Shown here in pieces: positions 39,001 through 54,000 of a stretch of DNA of 64,000 nucleotides (the stretch's first letter is position 1; every line of letters begins with the position of its first letter). The notes under the pieces are model-generated. The model had not been told where the DNA came from. It saw only the letters and a list, made by a program, of their open reading frames with translations, and did no database searches. The DNA comes from Phytopythium helicoides (Eukaryota; Oomycota; Peronosporomycetes; Pythiales; Pythiaceae): assembly GCA_024867545.1 (NCBI GenBank), contig JANFNE010000043.1, forward strand, positions 186,001-250,000, read 5' to 3'. A program made the translations under genes and the position numbers.

Positions 39001-42000
39001 AGCGGGAGTAGAAGCTCTTCCACGACACCAGCAGCCACGCCGCAGATCCGGCGGCCGCACCGCTCGCAGCAACGGCGCCTGACGCGCTCACGCTCCCACT
39101 AGCACTCGCGCTGCCACTAGCACTCGCGCTGCCACTAGCACTCGCGCTGCCACTAGCACTCGCGCCAGCAGCAAAGCTACCACTTGCACTCCCAGCAGCA
39201 AAACCAGCAGCACCGCCGGCAGCACCGCCGGCAGCTGCACCGGCCCCAATAGCTGCACCGGCGTCGGCGCTAGCCGCAGCCGACACCGCCGAGTCAAACA
39301 CCGACAGCAGCAGCCATCCGTACTCGCCTGTCGCAACGCGCTGGATGCGCTCGCGTAGCTCCACGCCGAACTTGAGCTTGTACGAAATGCGGATCTGCAC
39401 CAACAGCACGTAGTAGCGCACCACCCACGCGCTCAGGCTGTACGAGTCCTTGCTCGCAGCCTTCAGCGAGCTCTCGAACAATTCGGCCAGCAGCTCGAAG
39501 CGCTGCAGGATCCAGCGGATGTAATACAGCAGCGCCTGCTTGGCGTCGCCCGAGAACTCCTTCGAGATTGCGGCAGCCACAGTCGTCTTGTACTTGGCCG
39601 TGTACGCAGCGTCGATGTTCTTCACGTGCTCCGCGGGGCTCAGCAGCAGGATGTTGATGAACGTCGTCTCGTCCGTACCCATGCGACCCTCACCAGCCTT
39701 GTACAGCGCGTCTGCATCCGCAGCAGCCTTCGCAGACGTGTGCACTGACGCGTCGAACTCCGCCACCTCGCCGCGCATCGCCGTCAGGATCACCTTCTTC
39801 AGGTCACCGCTCAGCTCACCGCTCAGCACCTTTGTCAGGTCATCACTGTACAGCTCCGCGTACGTCTTCTTCAGGAGCGCGATCTCGACGTTCGACCGAG
39901 CCATCACCACCGGGTAGATCCACTCCTCGGTCGTGCCCAGGCCCTTGGTAGCCTTGCGCAGGATGTGCGCCTCCGTATGCACAAGCGGCTGCAGGAGCAT
40001 CTGCAGCAGCACCGCGTAGCTGCCAGAGCTCTTGACGTACACCGTCAGGCTCTGCTTGTACAGGATCCAGTACCGCACCCAGATCAGGTAGCGGTACTCC
40101 ACGCTGTACCGCAGGAATAGCGTCGCCAGCGCCTTCTCGTCCACACTTGAGCCCGACACCAGGCGCTTCACTTCCTCCACAGCCGCGTCAATCTCCGCAG
40201 AGAAAGTCAGCGACACGCCGTTCGCGTAGTCAATCACGTAGCGGGAGTAGAAGCTCTTCCACGACACCAGCAGCCACGCCGCAGATCCGGCGGCCGCACC
40301 GCTCGCAGCAACGGCGCCTGACGCGCTCACGCTCCCACTAGCACTCGCGCTGCCACTAGCACTCGCGCTGCCACTAGCACTCGCGCTGCCACTAGCACTC
40401 GCGCCAGCAGCAAAGCTACCACTTGCACTCCCAGCAGCAAAACCAGCAGCACCGCCGGCAGCACCGCCGGCAGCTGCACCGGCCCCAATAGCTGCACCGG
40501 CGTCGGCGCTAGCCGCAGCCGACACCGCCGAGTCAAACACCGACAGCAGCAGCCATCCGTACTCGCCTGTCGCAACGCGCTGGATGCGCTCGCGTAGCTC
40601 CACGCCGAACTTGAGCTTGTACGAAATGCGGATCTGCACCAACAGCACGTAGTAGCGCACCACCCACGCGCTCAGGCTGTACGAGTCCTTGCTCGCAGCC
40701 TTCAGCGAGCTCTCGAACAATTCGGCCAGCAGCTCGAAGCGCTGCAGGATCCAGCGGATGTAATACAGCAGCGCCTGCTTGGCGTCGCCCGAGAACTCCT
40801 TCGAGATTGCGGCAGCCACAGTCGTCTTGTACTTGGCCGTGTACGCAGCGTCGATGTTCTTCACGTGCTCCGCGGGGCTCAGCAGCAGGATGTTGATGAA
40901 CGTCGTCTCGTCCGTACCCATGCGACCCTCACCAGCCTTGTACAGCGCGTCTGCATCCGCAGCAGCCTTCGCAGACGTGTGCACTGACGCGTCGAACTCC
41001 GCCACCTCGCCGCGCATCGCCGTCAGGATCACCTTCTTCAGGTCACCGCTCAGCTCACCGCTCAGCACCTTTGTCAGGTCATCACTGTACAGCTCCGCGT
41101 ACGTCTTCTTCAGGAGCGCGATCTCGACGTTCGACCGAGCCATCACCACCGGGTAGATCCACTCCTCGGTCGTGCCCAGGCCCTTGGTAGCCTTGCGCAG
41201 GATGTGCGCCTCCGTATGCACAAGCGGCTGCAGGAGCATCTGCAGCAGCACCGCGTAGCTGCCAGAGCTCTTGACGTACACCGTCAGGCTCTGCTTGTAC
41301 AGGATCCAGTACCGCACCCAGATCAGGTAGCGGTACTCCACGCTGTACCGCAGGAATAGCGTCGCCAGCGCCTTCTCGTCCACACTTGAGCCCGACACCA
41401 GGCGCTTCACTTCCTCCACAGCCGCGTCAATCTCCGCAGAGAAAGTCAGCGACACGCCGTTCGCGTAGTCAATCACGTAGCGGGAGTAGAAGCTCTTCCA
41501 CGACACCAGCAGCCACGCCGCAGATCCGGCGGCCGCACCGCTCGCAGCAACGGCTACAGTTTGATGTTCAAGAACGCGCCCTGTACTTTCGATCTCCTGG
41601 GCACGCTTTTTGTCCGAGTCGTATCCAGAATACTCAAGAGCGTCATCAGCAAACTTGATGACCTCACCCTGGGCGCGAGAAGTCTCTGTCCCAGACACAC
41701 TGTTGACAGTTGAAAGCTTTGACGAGACAGCGATCGACGAGCGCGACTCCGTCACAGCAGCATCGAACTGACTCAGTACCAGCGAGCCGTACGAGTCGCT
41801 CGTGGCGCTCTCCAGACGCTCACGGAGCTCCACACCGTACTTCTTCTTGTACGACACGCGGATCTGCTCCATTACCAGCGAGTAGCGCACTAGCCACACG
41901 CTCAGGCTGTACGAGTTCGACTCGACGCTCTGCAGAGAGCTCTCGAACACATCCGCAAGCAGATCGTAGCGCTCCAGGACCCAGCGAACGTAGTACAGCA

Positions 42001-45000
42001 GTGCCGCGCCAGCATCGTCCTCAAACTCCGCCTCAATAGCCTTCACCAGCGTCGACTTGTACTTGGCCTCATACGCGGCGTTGATCTGCACCACATGCTC
42101 CGCCGGACTACTCAGCAGCACATTCACAAACGTGTCCTCGTCTGTTCCCCACTTGCCCTCGCCGGCCTTGCACACAATCTCTGCGTCTGCCTCCGCCTTC
42201 GCCACAGTGTACACCGACGCATCGAACTCCGCCACCTCGCCACGAAGCGCAGCAAGGATCACCACACGCAAGTCGCCGCTCAGCGCGCGGCCCAGCACCT
42301 CGACCAGGTCCTCGCCGTACAGCTCCGAGTACGCCTTCTTCAACAGACTGATCTCCGCGTTCGAGCGTCCGAGGATCACCGAGTACCACTGCGACACGGC
42401 TGCCTTCCCCGTCGTCACGCTGCGCACAAGCTCCGCCTCGATCTCCACCACGGGACGAACAGTCAGCTTCACCAGCGACGAGTAGTTGCTACTATCACGG
42501 TCAGTGTTTGCGGCAGAGCTCGCGCTCGCGCTCTCGATCACCTCGGTCAGACTCTTCTTGTGGAGAGCCTTGTATCGGACAGCAATTAGGAAACGTTGCA
42601 CCGTCGTATAGCGCAGGAACAGTGTCGCCAGCGCCTCCTCGTCCACCGTCTCACCGGACACTAGCGTCGCCACCTCCTCGACGGCTGAGTCGATCTCTTG
42701 CGAGTAGCTCACCTCCGCGCCGCTGTAGTAGTCGAGTGCCGACTGCGAGTAGATAACTGTCGTTTCTGTTGTCTCCTCAATAATATCCGATGTAGCATCA
42801 CTTGCTGTAGTCAACACATCCGACGATGCACTCACAACGCCCACAGCGGCCGCAGTCGCCACAGCAGCGGTCGCCACAACGCTAGACACACCGCTGTCCG
42901 TCGTCGAGGTCGTCTCCTCCACAGTCACGGTCGTCTCCTCCGTCTCCTCCGTCTCTTGCGATGCACTCACAGCCGTGGCCGTGGTGCTAGAGGTCTCCAC
43001 GGTCTCCACGGTCTCCGTCACATCGGTCGTCGACTGCGTATCAACACTTCCTGTCGCCACCGTCGTCTGCGTTGACGAGACAGCGATCGACGAGCGCGAC
43101 TCCGTCACAGCAGCATCGAACTGACTCAGTACCAGCGAGCCGTACGAGTCGCTCGTGGCGCTCTCCAGACGCTCACGGAGCTCCACACCGTACTTCTTCT
43201 TGTACGACACGCGGATCTGCTCCATTACCAGCGAGTAGCGCACTAGCCACACGCTCAGGCTGTACGAGTTCGACTCGACGCTCTGCAGAGAGCTCTCGAA
43301 CACATCCGCAAGCAGATCGTAGCGCTCCAGGACCCAGCGAACGTAGTACAGCAGTGCCGCGCCAGCATCGTCCTCAAACTCCGCCTCAATAGCCTTCACC
43401 AGCGTCGACTTGTACTTGGCCTCATACGCGGCGTTGATCTGCACCACATGCTCCGCCGGACTACTCAGCAGCACATTCACAAACGTGTCCTCGTCTGTTC
43501 CCCACTTGCCCTCGCCGGCCTTGTACACAATCTCTGCGTCTGCCTCCGCCTTCGCCACAGTGTACACCGACGCATCGAACTCCGCCACCTCGCCACGAAG
43601 CGCAGCAAGGATCACCACACGCAAGTCGCCGCTCAGCGCGCGGCCCAGCACCTCGACCAGGTCCTCGCCGTACAGCTCCGAGTACGCCTTCTTCAACAGA
43701 CTGATCTCCGCGTTCGAGCGTCCGAGGATCACCGAGTACCACTGCGACACGGCTGCCTTCCCCGTCGTCACGCTGCGCACAAGCTCCGCCTCGATCTCCA
43801 CCACGGGACGAACAGTCAGCTTCACCAGCGACGAGTAGTTGCTGCTGGCGCGGCTGCTAGATGCCGTAGAGCTCGAGCTCGCGCTCGCGCTCTCGATCAC
43901 CTCGGTCAGACTCTTCTTGTGGAGAGCCTTGTAGCGAGTCGAGATCAGGAAGCGCTGCTCCGCCGTGTAGCGCAGGAACAGTGTCGCCAGCGCCTCCTCG
44001 TCCACCGTCTCACCGGACACTAGCGTCGCCACCTCCTCGACGGCTGAGTCGATCTCTTGCGAGTAGCTCACCTCCGCGCCGCTGTAGTAGTCGAGTGCCG
44101 ACTGCGAGTAAACAACCGTCGTCTCGGTGGTAGTCTCAGTGGCAGTCTCGGTGGTAGTCTCGGTGGTAGTCTCGGTGGTAGTCTCGGTGGTAGTCTCGGT
44201 GGTAGTCTCGGTGGCAGTCTCCGTGGTAGTCTCGGTGCCAGCCTCGGTGATGGTCTGAGACGTCTCCGCCGTCTTCGCCGACACGTCCGACGATGCACTC
44301 ACAACGCCCACAGCGGCCGCAGTCGCCACAGCAGCGGTCGCCACAACGCTAGACACACCGCTGTCCGTCGTCGAGGTCGTCTCCTCCACAGTCACGGTCG
44401 TCTCCTCCGTCTCCTCCGTCTCTTGCGAGGCACTCACAGCCGTGGCCGTGGTGCTAGAGGTCTCCACGGTCTCCACGGTCTCCGTCACATCGGTCGTCGA
44501 CTGCGTATCAACACTTCCTGTCGCCACCGTCGTCTGCGTTGACGAGACAGCGATCGACGAGCGCGACTCCGTCACAGCAGCATCGAACTGACTCAGTACC
44601 AGCGAGCCGTACGAGTCGCTCGTGGCGCTCTCCAGACGCTCACGGAGCTCCACACCGTACTTCTTCTTGTACGACACGCGGATCTGCTCCATTACCAGCG
44701 AGTAGCGCACTAGCCACACGCTCAGGCTGTACGAGTTCGACTCGACGCTCTGCAGAGAGCTCTCGAACACATCCGCAAGCAGATCGTAGCGCTCCAGGAC
44801 CCAGCGAACGTAGTACAGCAGTGCCGCGCCAGCATCGTCCTCAAACTCCGCCTCAATAGCCTTCACCAGCGTCGACTTGTACTTGGCCTCATACGCGGCG
44901 TTGATCTGCACCACATGCTCCGCCGGACTACTCAGCAGCACATTCACAAACGTGTCCTCGTCTGTTCCCCACTTGCCCTCGCCGGCCTTGTACACAATCT

Positions 45001-48000
45001 CTGCGTCTGCCTCCGCCTTCGCCACAGTGTACACCGACGCATCGAACTCCGCCACCTCGCCACGAAGCGCAGCAAGGATCACCACACGCAAGTCGCCGCT
45101 CAGCGCGCGGCCCAGCACCTCGACCAGGTCCTCGCCGTACAGCTCCGAGTACGCCTTCTTCAACAGACTGATCTCCGTGTTCGAGCGTCCGAGGATCACC
45201 GAGTACCACTGCGACACGGCTGCCTTCCCCGTCGTCACGCTGCGCACAAGCTCCGCCTCGATCTCCACCACGGGACGAACAGTCAGCTTCACCAGCGACG
45301 AGTAGTTGCTGCTGGCGCGGCTGCTAGATGCCGTAGAGCTCGAGCTCGCGCTCGCGCTCTCGATCACCTCGGTCAGACTCTTCTTGTGGAGAGCCTTGTA
45401 GCGAGTCGAGATCAGGAAGCGCTGCTCCGCCGTGTAGCGCAGGAACAGTGTCGCCAGCGCCTCCTCGTCCACCGTCTCACCGGACACTAGCGTCGCCACC
45501 TCCTCGACGGCTGAGTCGATCTCTTGCGAGTAGCTCACCTCCGCGCCGCTGTAGTAGTCGAGTGCCGACTGCGAGTAAACAACCGTCGTCTCGGTGGTAG
45601 TCTCAGTGGCAGTCTCGGTGGTAGTCTCGGTGGTAGTCTCGGTGGTAGTCTCGGTGGTAGTCTCGGTGGTAGTCTCGGTGGCAGTCTCCGTGGTAGTCTC
45701 GGTGCCAGCCTCGGTGATGGTCTGAGACGTCTCCGCCGTCTTCGCCGACACGTCCGACGATGCACTCACAACGCCCACAGCGGCCGCAGTCGCCACAGCA
45801 GCGGTCGCCACAACGCTAGACACACCGCTGTCCGTCGTCGAGGTCGTCTCCTCCACAGTCACGGTCGTCTCCTCCGTCTCCTCCGTCTCTTGCGAGGCAC
45901 TCACAGCCGTGGCCGTGGTGCTAGAGGTCTCCACGGTCTCCACGGTCTCCGTCACATCGGTCGTCGACTGCGTATCAACACTTCCTGTCGCCACCGTCGT
46001 CTGCGTTGACGAGACAGCGATCGACGAGCGCGACTCCGTCACAGCAGCATCGAACTGACTCAGTACCAGCGAGCCGTACGAGTCGCTCGTGGCGCTCTCC
46101 AGACGCTCACGGAGCTCCACACCGTACTTCTTCTTGTACGACACGCGGATCTGCTCCATTACCAGCGAGTAGCGCACTAGCCACACGCTCAGGCTGTACG
46201 AGTTCGACTCGACGCTCTGCAGAGAGCTCTCGAACACATCCGCAAGCAGATCGTAGCGCTCCAGGACCCAGCGAACGTAGTACAGCAGTGCCGCGCCAGC
46301 ATCGTCCTCAAACTCCGCCTCAATAGCCTTCACCAGCGTCGACTTGTACTTGGCCTCATACGCGGCGTTGATCTGCACCACATGCTCCGCCGGACTACTC
46401 AGCAGCACATTCACAAACGTGTCCTCGTCTGTTCCCCACTTGCCCTCGCCGGCCTTGTACACAATCTCTGCGTCTGCCTCCGCCTTCGCCACAGTGTACA
46501 CCGACGCATCGAACTCCGCCACCTCGCCACGAAGCGCAGCAAGGATCACCACACGCAAGTCGCCGCTCAGCGCGCGGCCCAGCACCTCGACCAGGTCCTC
46601 GCCGTACAGCTCCGAGTACGCCTTCTTCAACAGACTGATCTCCGTGTTCGAGCGTCCGAGGATCACCGAGTACCACTGCGACACGGCTGCCTTCCCCGTC
46701 GTCACGCTGCGCACAAGCTCCGCCTCGATCTCCACCACGGGACGAACAGTCAGCTTCACCAGCGACGAGTAGTTGCTGCTGGCGCGGCTGCTAGATGCCG
46801 TAGAGCTCGAGCTCGCGTTCGCGCTCTCGATCACCTCGGTCAGACTCTTCTTGTGGAGAGCCTTGTAGCGAGTCGAGATCAGGAAGCGCTGCTCCGCCGT
46901 GTAGCGCAGGAACAGTGTCGCCAGCGCCTCCTCGTCCACCGTCTCACCGGACACTAGCGTCGCCACCTCCTCGACGGCTGAGTCGATCTCTTGCGAGTAG
47001 CTCACCTCCGCGCCGCTGTAGTAGTCGAGTGCCGACTGCGAGTAAACAACCATCGTCTCGGTGGTAGTCTCAGTGGCAGTCTCGGTGGTAGTCTCGGTGG
47101 TAGTCTCGGTGGTAGTCTCGGTGGCAGTCTCCGTGGTAGTCTCGGTGCCAGCCTCGGTGATGGTCTGAGACGTCTCCGCCGTCTTCGCCGACACGTCCGA
47201 CGATGCACTCACAACGCCCACAGCGGCCGCAGTCGCCACAGCAGCGGTCGCCACAACGCTAGACACACCGCTGTCCGTCGTCGAGGTCGTCTCCTCCACA
47301 GTCACGGTCGTCTCCTCCGTCTCCTCCGTCTCTTGCGAGGCACTCACAGCCGTGGCCGTGGTGCTAGAGGTCTCCACGGTCTCCACGGTCTCCGTGACAT
47401 CGGTCGTCTCCGTCGTCTCGGTGGTAGTCTCAGTGGCAGTCTCGGTGGTAGTCTCGGTGCCAGCCTCGGTGATGGTCTGAGACGTCTCCGCCGACTTCGC
47501 CGACACGTCCGACGACGCACTCACAACGCCCACAGTGGCCGCAGTCGCCACAGCGGCAGTCGCCACAACGCTAGACACACCGCTGTCTGTCGTCGAGGTC
47601 GTCTCCTCCACAGTCACGGTCGTCTCCTCCGTCTCCTCCGTCTCTTGCGAGGCACTCACAGCCGTGGCCGTGGTGCTAGAGGTCTCCACGGTCTCCACGG
47701 TCTCCGTCACATCGGTCGTCGACTGCGTATCAACACTTCCTGTCGCCACCGTCGTCTGCGTTGACGAGACAGCGATCGACGAGCGCGACTCCGTCACAGC
47801 AGCATCGAACTGACTCAGTACCAGCGAGCCGTACGAGTCGCTCGTGGCGCTCTCCAGACGCTCACGGAGCTCCACACCGTACTTCTTCTTGTACGACACG
47901 CGGATCTGCTCCATTACCAGCGAGTAGCGCACTAGCCACACGCTCAGGCTGTACGAGTTCGACTCGACGCTCTGCAGAGAGCTCTCGAACACATCCGCAA

Positions 48001-51000
48001 GCAGATCGTAGCGCTCCAGGACCCAGCGAACGTAGTACAGCAGTGCCGCGCCAGCATCGTCCTCAAACTCCGCCTCAATAGCCTTCACCAGCGTCGACTT
48101 GTACTTGGCCTCATACGCGGCGTTGATCTGCACCACATGCTCCGCCGGACTACTCAGCAGCACATTCACAAACGTGTCCTCGTCTGTTCCCCACTTGCCC
48201 TCGCCGGCCTTGTACACAATCTCTGCGTCTGCCTCCGCCTTCGCCACAGTGTACACCGACGCATCGAACTCCGCCACCTCGCCACGAAGCGCAGCAAGGA
48301 TCACCACACGCAAGTCGCCGCTCAGCGCGCGGCCCAGCACCTCGACCAGGTCCTCGCCGTACAGCTCCGAGTACGCCTTCTTCAACAGACTGATCTCCGC
48401 GTTCGAGCGTCCGAGGATCACCGAGTACCACTGCGACACGGCTGCCTTCCCCGTCGTCACGCTGCGCACAAGCTCCGCCTCGATCTCCACCACGGGACGA
48501 ACAGTCAGCTTCACCAGCGACGAGTAGTTGCTGCTGGCGCGGCTGCTAGATGCCGTAGAGCTCGAGCTCGCGCTCGCGCTCTCGATCACCTCGGTCAGAC
48601 TCTTCTTGTGGAGAGCCTTGTAGCGAGTCGAGATCAGGAAGCGCTGCTCCGCCGTGTAGCGCAGGAACAGTGTCGCCAGCGCCTCCTCGTCCACCGTCTC
48701 ACCGGACACTAGCGTCGCCACCTCCTCGACGGCTGAGTCGATCTCTTGCGAGTAGCTCACCTCCGCGCCGCTGTAGTAGTCGAGTGCCGACTGCGAGTAA
48801 ACAACCGTCGTCTCGGTGGTAGTCTCAGTGGCAGTCTCGGTGGTAGTCTCGGTGCCAGCCTCGGTGATGGTCTGAGACGTCTCCGCCGTCTTCGCCGACA
48901 CGTCCGACGATGCACTCACAACGCCCACAGCGGCCGCAGTCGCCACAGCAGCGGTCGCCACAACGCTAGACACACCGCTGTCCGTCGTCGAGGTCGTCTC
49001 CTCCACAGTCACGGTCGTCTCCTCCGTCTCCTCCGTCTCTTGCGAGGCACTCACAGCCGTGGCCGTGGTGCTAGAGGTCTCCACGGTCTCCACGGTCTCC
49101 GTCACATCGGTCGTCGACTGCGTATCAACACTTCCTGTCGCCACCGTCGTCTGCGTTGACGAGACAGCGATCGACGAGCGCGACTCCGTCACAGCAGCAT
49201 CGAACTGACTCAGTACCAGCGAGCCGTACGAGTCGCTCGTGGCGCTCTCCAGACGCTCACGGAGCTCCACACCGTACTTCTTCTTGTACGACACGCGGAT
49301 CTGCTCCATTACCAGCGAGTAGCGCACTAGCCACACGCTCAGGCTGTACGAGTTCGACTCGACGCTCTGCAGAGAGCTCTCGAACACATCCGCAAGCAGA
49401 TCGTAGCGCTCCAGGACCCAGCGAACGTAGTACAGCAGTGCCGCGCCAGCATCGTCCTCAAACTCCGCCTCAATAGCCTTCACCAGCGTCGACTTGTACT
49501 TGGCCTCATACGCGGCGTTGATCTGCACCACATGCTCCGCCGGACTACTCAGCAGCACATTCACAAACGTGTCCTCGTCTGTTCCCCACTTGCCCTCGCC
49601 GGCCTTGTACACAATCTCTGCGTCTGCCTCCGCCTTCGCCACAGTGTACACCGACGCATCGAACTCCGCCACCTCGCCACGAAGCGCAGCAAGGATCACC
49701 ACACGCAAGTCGCCGCTCAGCGCGCGGCCCAGCACCTCGACCAGGTCCTCGCCGTACAGCTCCGAGTACGCCTTCTTCAACAGACTGATCTCCGTGTTCG
49801 AGCGTCCGAGGATCACCGAGTACCACTGCGACACGGCTGCCTTCCCCGTCGTCACGCTGCGCACAAGCTCCGCCTCGATCTCCACCACGGGACGAACAGT
49901 CAGCTTCACCAGCGACGAGTAGTTGCTGCTGGCGCGGCTGCTAGATGCCGTAGAGCTCGAGCTCGCGCTCGCGCTCTCGATCACCTCGGTCAGACTCTTC
50001 TTGTGGAGAGCCTTGTAGCGAGTCGAGATCAGGAAGCGCTGCTCCGCCGTGTAGCGCAGGAACAGTGTCGCCAGCGCCTCCTCGTCCACCGTCTCACCGG
50101 ACACTAGCGTCGCCACCTCCTCGACGGCTGAGTCGATCTCTTGCGAGTAGCTCACCTCCGCGCCGCTGTAGTAGTCGAGTGCCGACTGCGAGTAAACAAC
50201 CGTCGTCTCGGTGTTAGTCTCAGTGGTAGTCTCGGTGGTAGTCTCGGTGGTAGTCTCGGTGGTAGTCTCGGTGGTAGTCTCGGTGGTAGTCTCGGTGGCA
50301 GTCTCCGTGGTAGTCTCGGTGCCAGCCTCGGTGATGGTCTGAGACGTCTCCGCCGTCTTCGCCGACACGTCCGACGATGCACTCACAACGCCCACAGCGG
50401 CCGCAGTCGCCACAGCAGCGGTCGCCACAACGCTAGACACACCGCTGTCCGTCGTCGAGGTCGTCTCCTCCACAGTCACGGTCGTCTCCTCCGTCTCCTC
50501 CGTCTCTTGCGAGGCACTCACAGCCGTGGCCGTGGTGCTAGAGGTCTCCACGGTCTCCACGGTCTCCGTCACATCGGTCGTCTCCGTCGTCTCGGTGGTA
50601 GTCTCCGTGGTAGTCTCCGTGGTAGTCTCGGTGCCAGCCTCGGTGATGGTCTGAGACGTCTCCGCCGTCTTCGCCGACACGTCCGACGATGCACTCACAA
50701 CGCCCACAGCGGCCGCAGTCGCCACAGCAGCGGTCGCCACAACGCTAGACACACCGCTGTCCGTCGTCGAGGTCGTCTCCTCCACAGTCACGGTCGTCTC
50801 CTCCGTCTCCTCCGTCTCTTGCGAGGCACTCACAGCCGTGGCCGTGGTGCTAGAGGTCTCCACGGTCTCCACGGTCTCCGTCACATCGGTCGTCTCCGTC
50901 GTCTCGGTGGTAGTCTCAGTGGCAGTCTCGGTGGTAGTCTCGGTGCCAGCCTCGGTGATGGTCTGAGACGTCTCCGCCGTCTTCGCCGACACGTCCGACG

Positions 51001-54000
51001 ATGCACTCACAACGCCCACAGCGGCCGCAGTCGCCACAGCAGCAGTCGCCACAACGCTAGACACACCGCTGTCCGTCGTCGAGGTCGTCTCCTCCACAGT
51101 CACGGTCGTCTCCTCCGTCTCCTCCGTCTCTTGCGAGGCACTCACAGCCGTGGCCGTGGTGCTAGAGGTCTCCACGGTCTCCACGGTCTCCGTCACATCG
51201 GTCGTCTCCGTCGTCTCGGTGGTAGTCTCAGTGGCAGTCTCGGTGGTAGTCTCGGTGCCAGCCTCGGTGATGGTCTGAGACGTCTCCGCCGTCTTCGCCG
51301 ACACGTCCGACGATGCACTCACAACGCCCACAGCGGCCGCAGTCGCCACAGCAGCAGTCGCCACAACGCTAGACACACCGCTGTCCGTCGTCGAGGTCGT
51401 CTCCTCCACAGTCACGGTCGTCTCCTCCGTCTCCTCCGTCTCTTGCGAGGCACTCACAGCCGTGGCCGTGGTGCTAGAGGTCTCCACGGTCTCCACGGTC
51501 TCCGTCACATCGGTCGTCTCCGTCGTCTCGGTGGTAGTCTCAGTGGCAGTCTCGGTGGTAGTCTCGGTGCCAGCCTCGGTGATGGTCTGAGACGTCTCCG
51601 CCGTCTTCGCCGACACGTCCGACGATGCACTCACAACGCCCACAGCGGCCGCAGTCGCCACAGCAGCAGTCGCCACAACGCTAGACACACCGCTGTCCGT
51701 CGTCGAGGTCGTCTCCTCCACAGTCACGGTCGTCTCCTCCGTCTCCTCCGTCTCTTGCGAGGCACTCACAGCCGTGGCCGTGGTGCTAGAGGTCTCCACG
51801 GTCTCCACGGTCTCCGTCACATCGGTCGTCTCCGTCGTCTCGGTGGTAGTCTCAGTGGCAGTCTCGGTGGTAGTCTCGGTGCCAGCCTCGGTGATGGTCT
51901 GAGACGTCTCCGCCGTCTTCGCCGACACGTCCGACGATGCACTCACAACGCCCACAGCGGCCGCAGTCGCCACAGCAGCAGTCGCCACAACGCTAGACAC
52001 ACCGCTGTCCGTCGTCGAGGTCGTCTCCTCCACAGTCACGGTCGTCTCCTCCGTCTCCTCCGTCTCTTGCGAGGCACTCACAGCCGTGGCCGTGGTGCTA
52101 GAGGTCTCCACGGTCTCCACGGTCTCCGTCACATCGGTCGTCGACTGCGTATCAACACTTCCTGTCGCCACCGTCGTCTGCGTTGACGAGACAGCGATCG
52201 ACGAGCGCGACTCCGTCACAGCAGCATCGAACTGACTCAGTACCAGCGAGCCGTACGAGTCGCTCGTGGCGCTCTCCAGACGCTCACGGAGCTCCACACC
52301 GTACTTCTTCTTGTACGACACGCGGATCTGCTCCATTACCAGCGAGTAGCGCACTAGCCACACGCTCAGGCTGTACGAGTTCGACTCGACGCTCTGCAGA
52401 GAGCTCTCGAACACATCCGCAAGCAGATCGTAGCGCTCCAGGACCCAGCGAACGTAGTACAGCAGTGCCGCGCCAGCATCGTCCTCAAACTCCGCCTCAA
52501 TAGCCTTCACCAGCGTCGACTTGTACTTGGCCTCATACGCGGCGTTGATCTGCACCACATGCTCCGCCGGACTACTCAGCAGCACATTCACAAACGTGTC
52601 CTCGTCTGTTCCCCACTTGCCCTCGCCGGCCTTGTACACAATCTCTGCGTCTGCCTCCGCCTTCGCCACAGTGTACACCGACGCATCGAACTCCGCCACC
52701 TCGCCACGAAGCGCAGCAAGGATCACCACACGCAAGTCGCCGCTCAGCGCGCGGCCCAGCACCTCGACCAGGTCCTCGCCGTACAGCTCCGAGTACGCCT
52801 TCTTCAACAGACTGATCTCCGTGTTCGAGCGTCCGAGGATCACCGAGTACCACTGCGACACGGCTGCCTTCCCCGTCGTCACGCTGCGCACAAGCTCCGC
52901 CTCGATCTCCACCACGGGACGAACAGTCAGCTTCACCAGCGACGAGTAGTTGCTGCTGGCGCGGCTGCTAGATGCCGTAGAGCTCGAGCTCGCGCTCGCG
53001 CTCTCGATCACCTCGGTCAGACTCTTCTTGTGGAGAGCCTTGTAGCGAGTCGAGATCAGGAAGCGCTGCTCCGCCGTGTAGCGCAGGAACAGTGTCGCCA
53101 GCGCCTCCTCGTCCACCGTCTCACCGGACACTAGCGTCGCCACCTCCTCGACGGCTGAGTCGATCTCTTGCGAGTAGCTCACCTCCGCGCCGCTGTAGTA
53201 GTCGAGTGCCGACTGCGAGTAAACAACCGTCGTCTCGGTGGTAGTCTCAGTGGCAGTCTCGGTGGTAGTCTCGGTGGTAGTCTCGGTGGCAGTCTCCGTG
53301 GTAGTCTCGGTGCCAGCCTCGGTGATGGTCTGAGACGTCTCCGCCGTCTTCGCCGACACGTCCGACGATGCACTCACAACGCCCACAGCGGCCGCAGTCG
53401 CCACAGCAGCGGTCGCCACAACGCTAGACACACCGCTGTCCGTCGTCGAGGTCGTCTCCTCCACAGTCACGGTCGTCTCCTCCGTCTCCTCCGTCTCTTG
53501 CGAGGCACTCACAGCCGTGGCCGTGGTGCTAGAGGTCTCCACGGTCTCCACGGTCTCCGTCACATCGGTCGTCTCCGTCGTCTCGGTGGTAGTCTCAGTG
53601 GCAGTCTCGGTGGTAGTCTCGGTGCCAGCCTCGGTGATGGTCTGAGACGTCTCCGCCGTCTTCGCCGACACGTCCGACGATGCACTCACAACGCCCACAG
53701 CGGCCGCAGTCGCCACAGCAGCAGTCGCCACAACGCTAGACACACCGCTGTCCGTCGTCGAGGTCGTCTCCTCCACAGTCACGGTCGTCTCCTCCGTCTC
53801 CTCCGTCTCTTGCGAGGCACTCACAGCCGTGGCCGTGGTGCTAGAGGTCTCCACGGTCTCCACGGTCTCCGTCACATCGGTCGTCTCCGTCGTCTCGGTG
53901 GTAGTCTCAGTGGCAGTCTCGGTGGTAGTCTCGGTGCCAGCCTCGGTGATGGTCTGAGACGTCTCCGCCGTCTTCGCCGACACGTCCGACGATGCACTCA

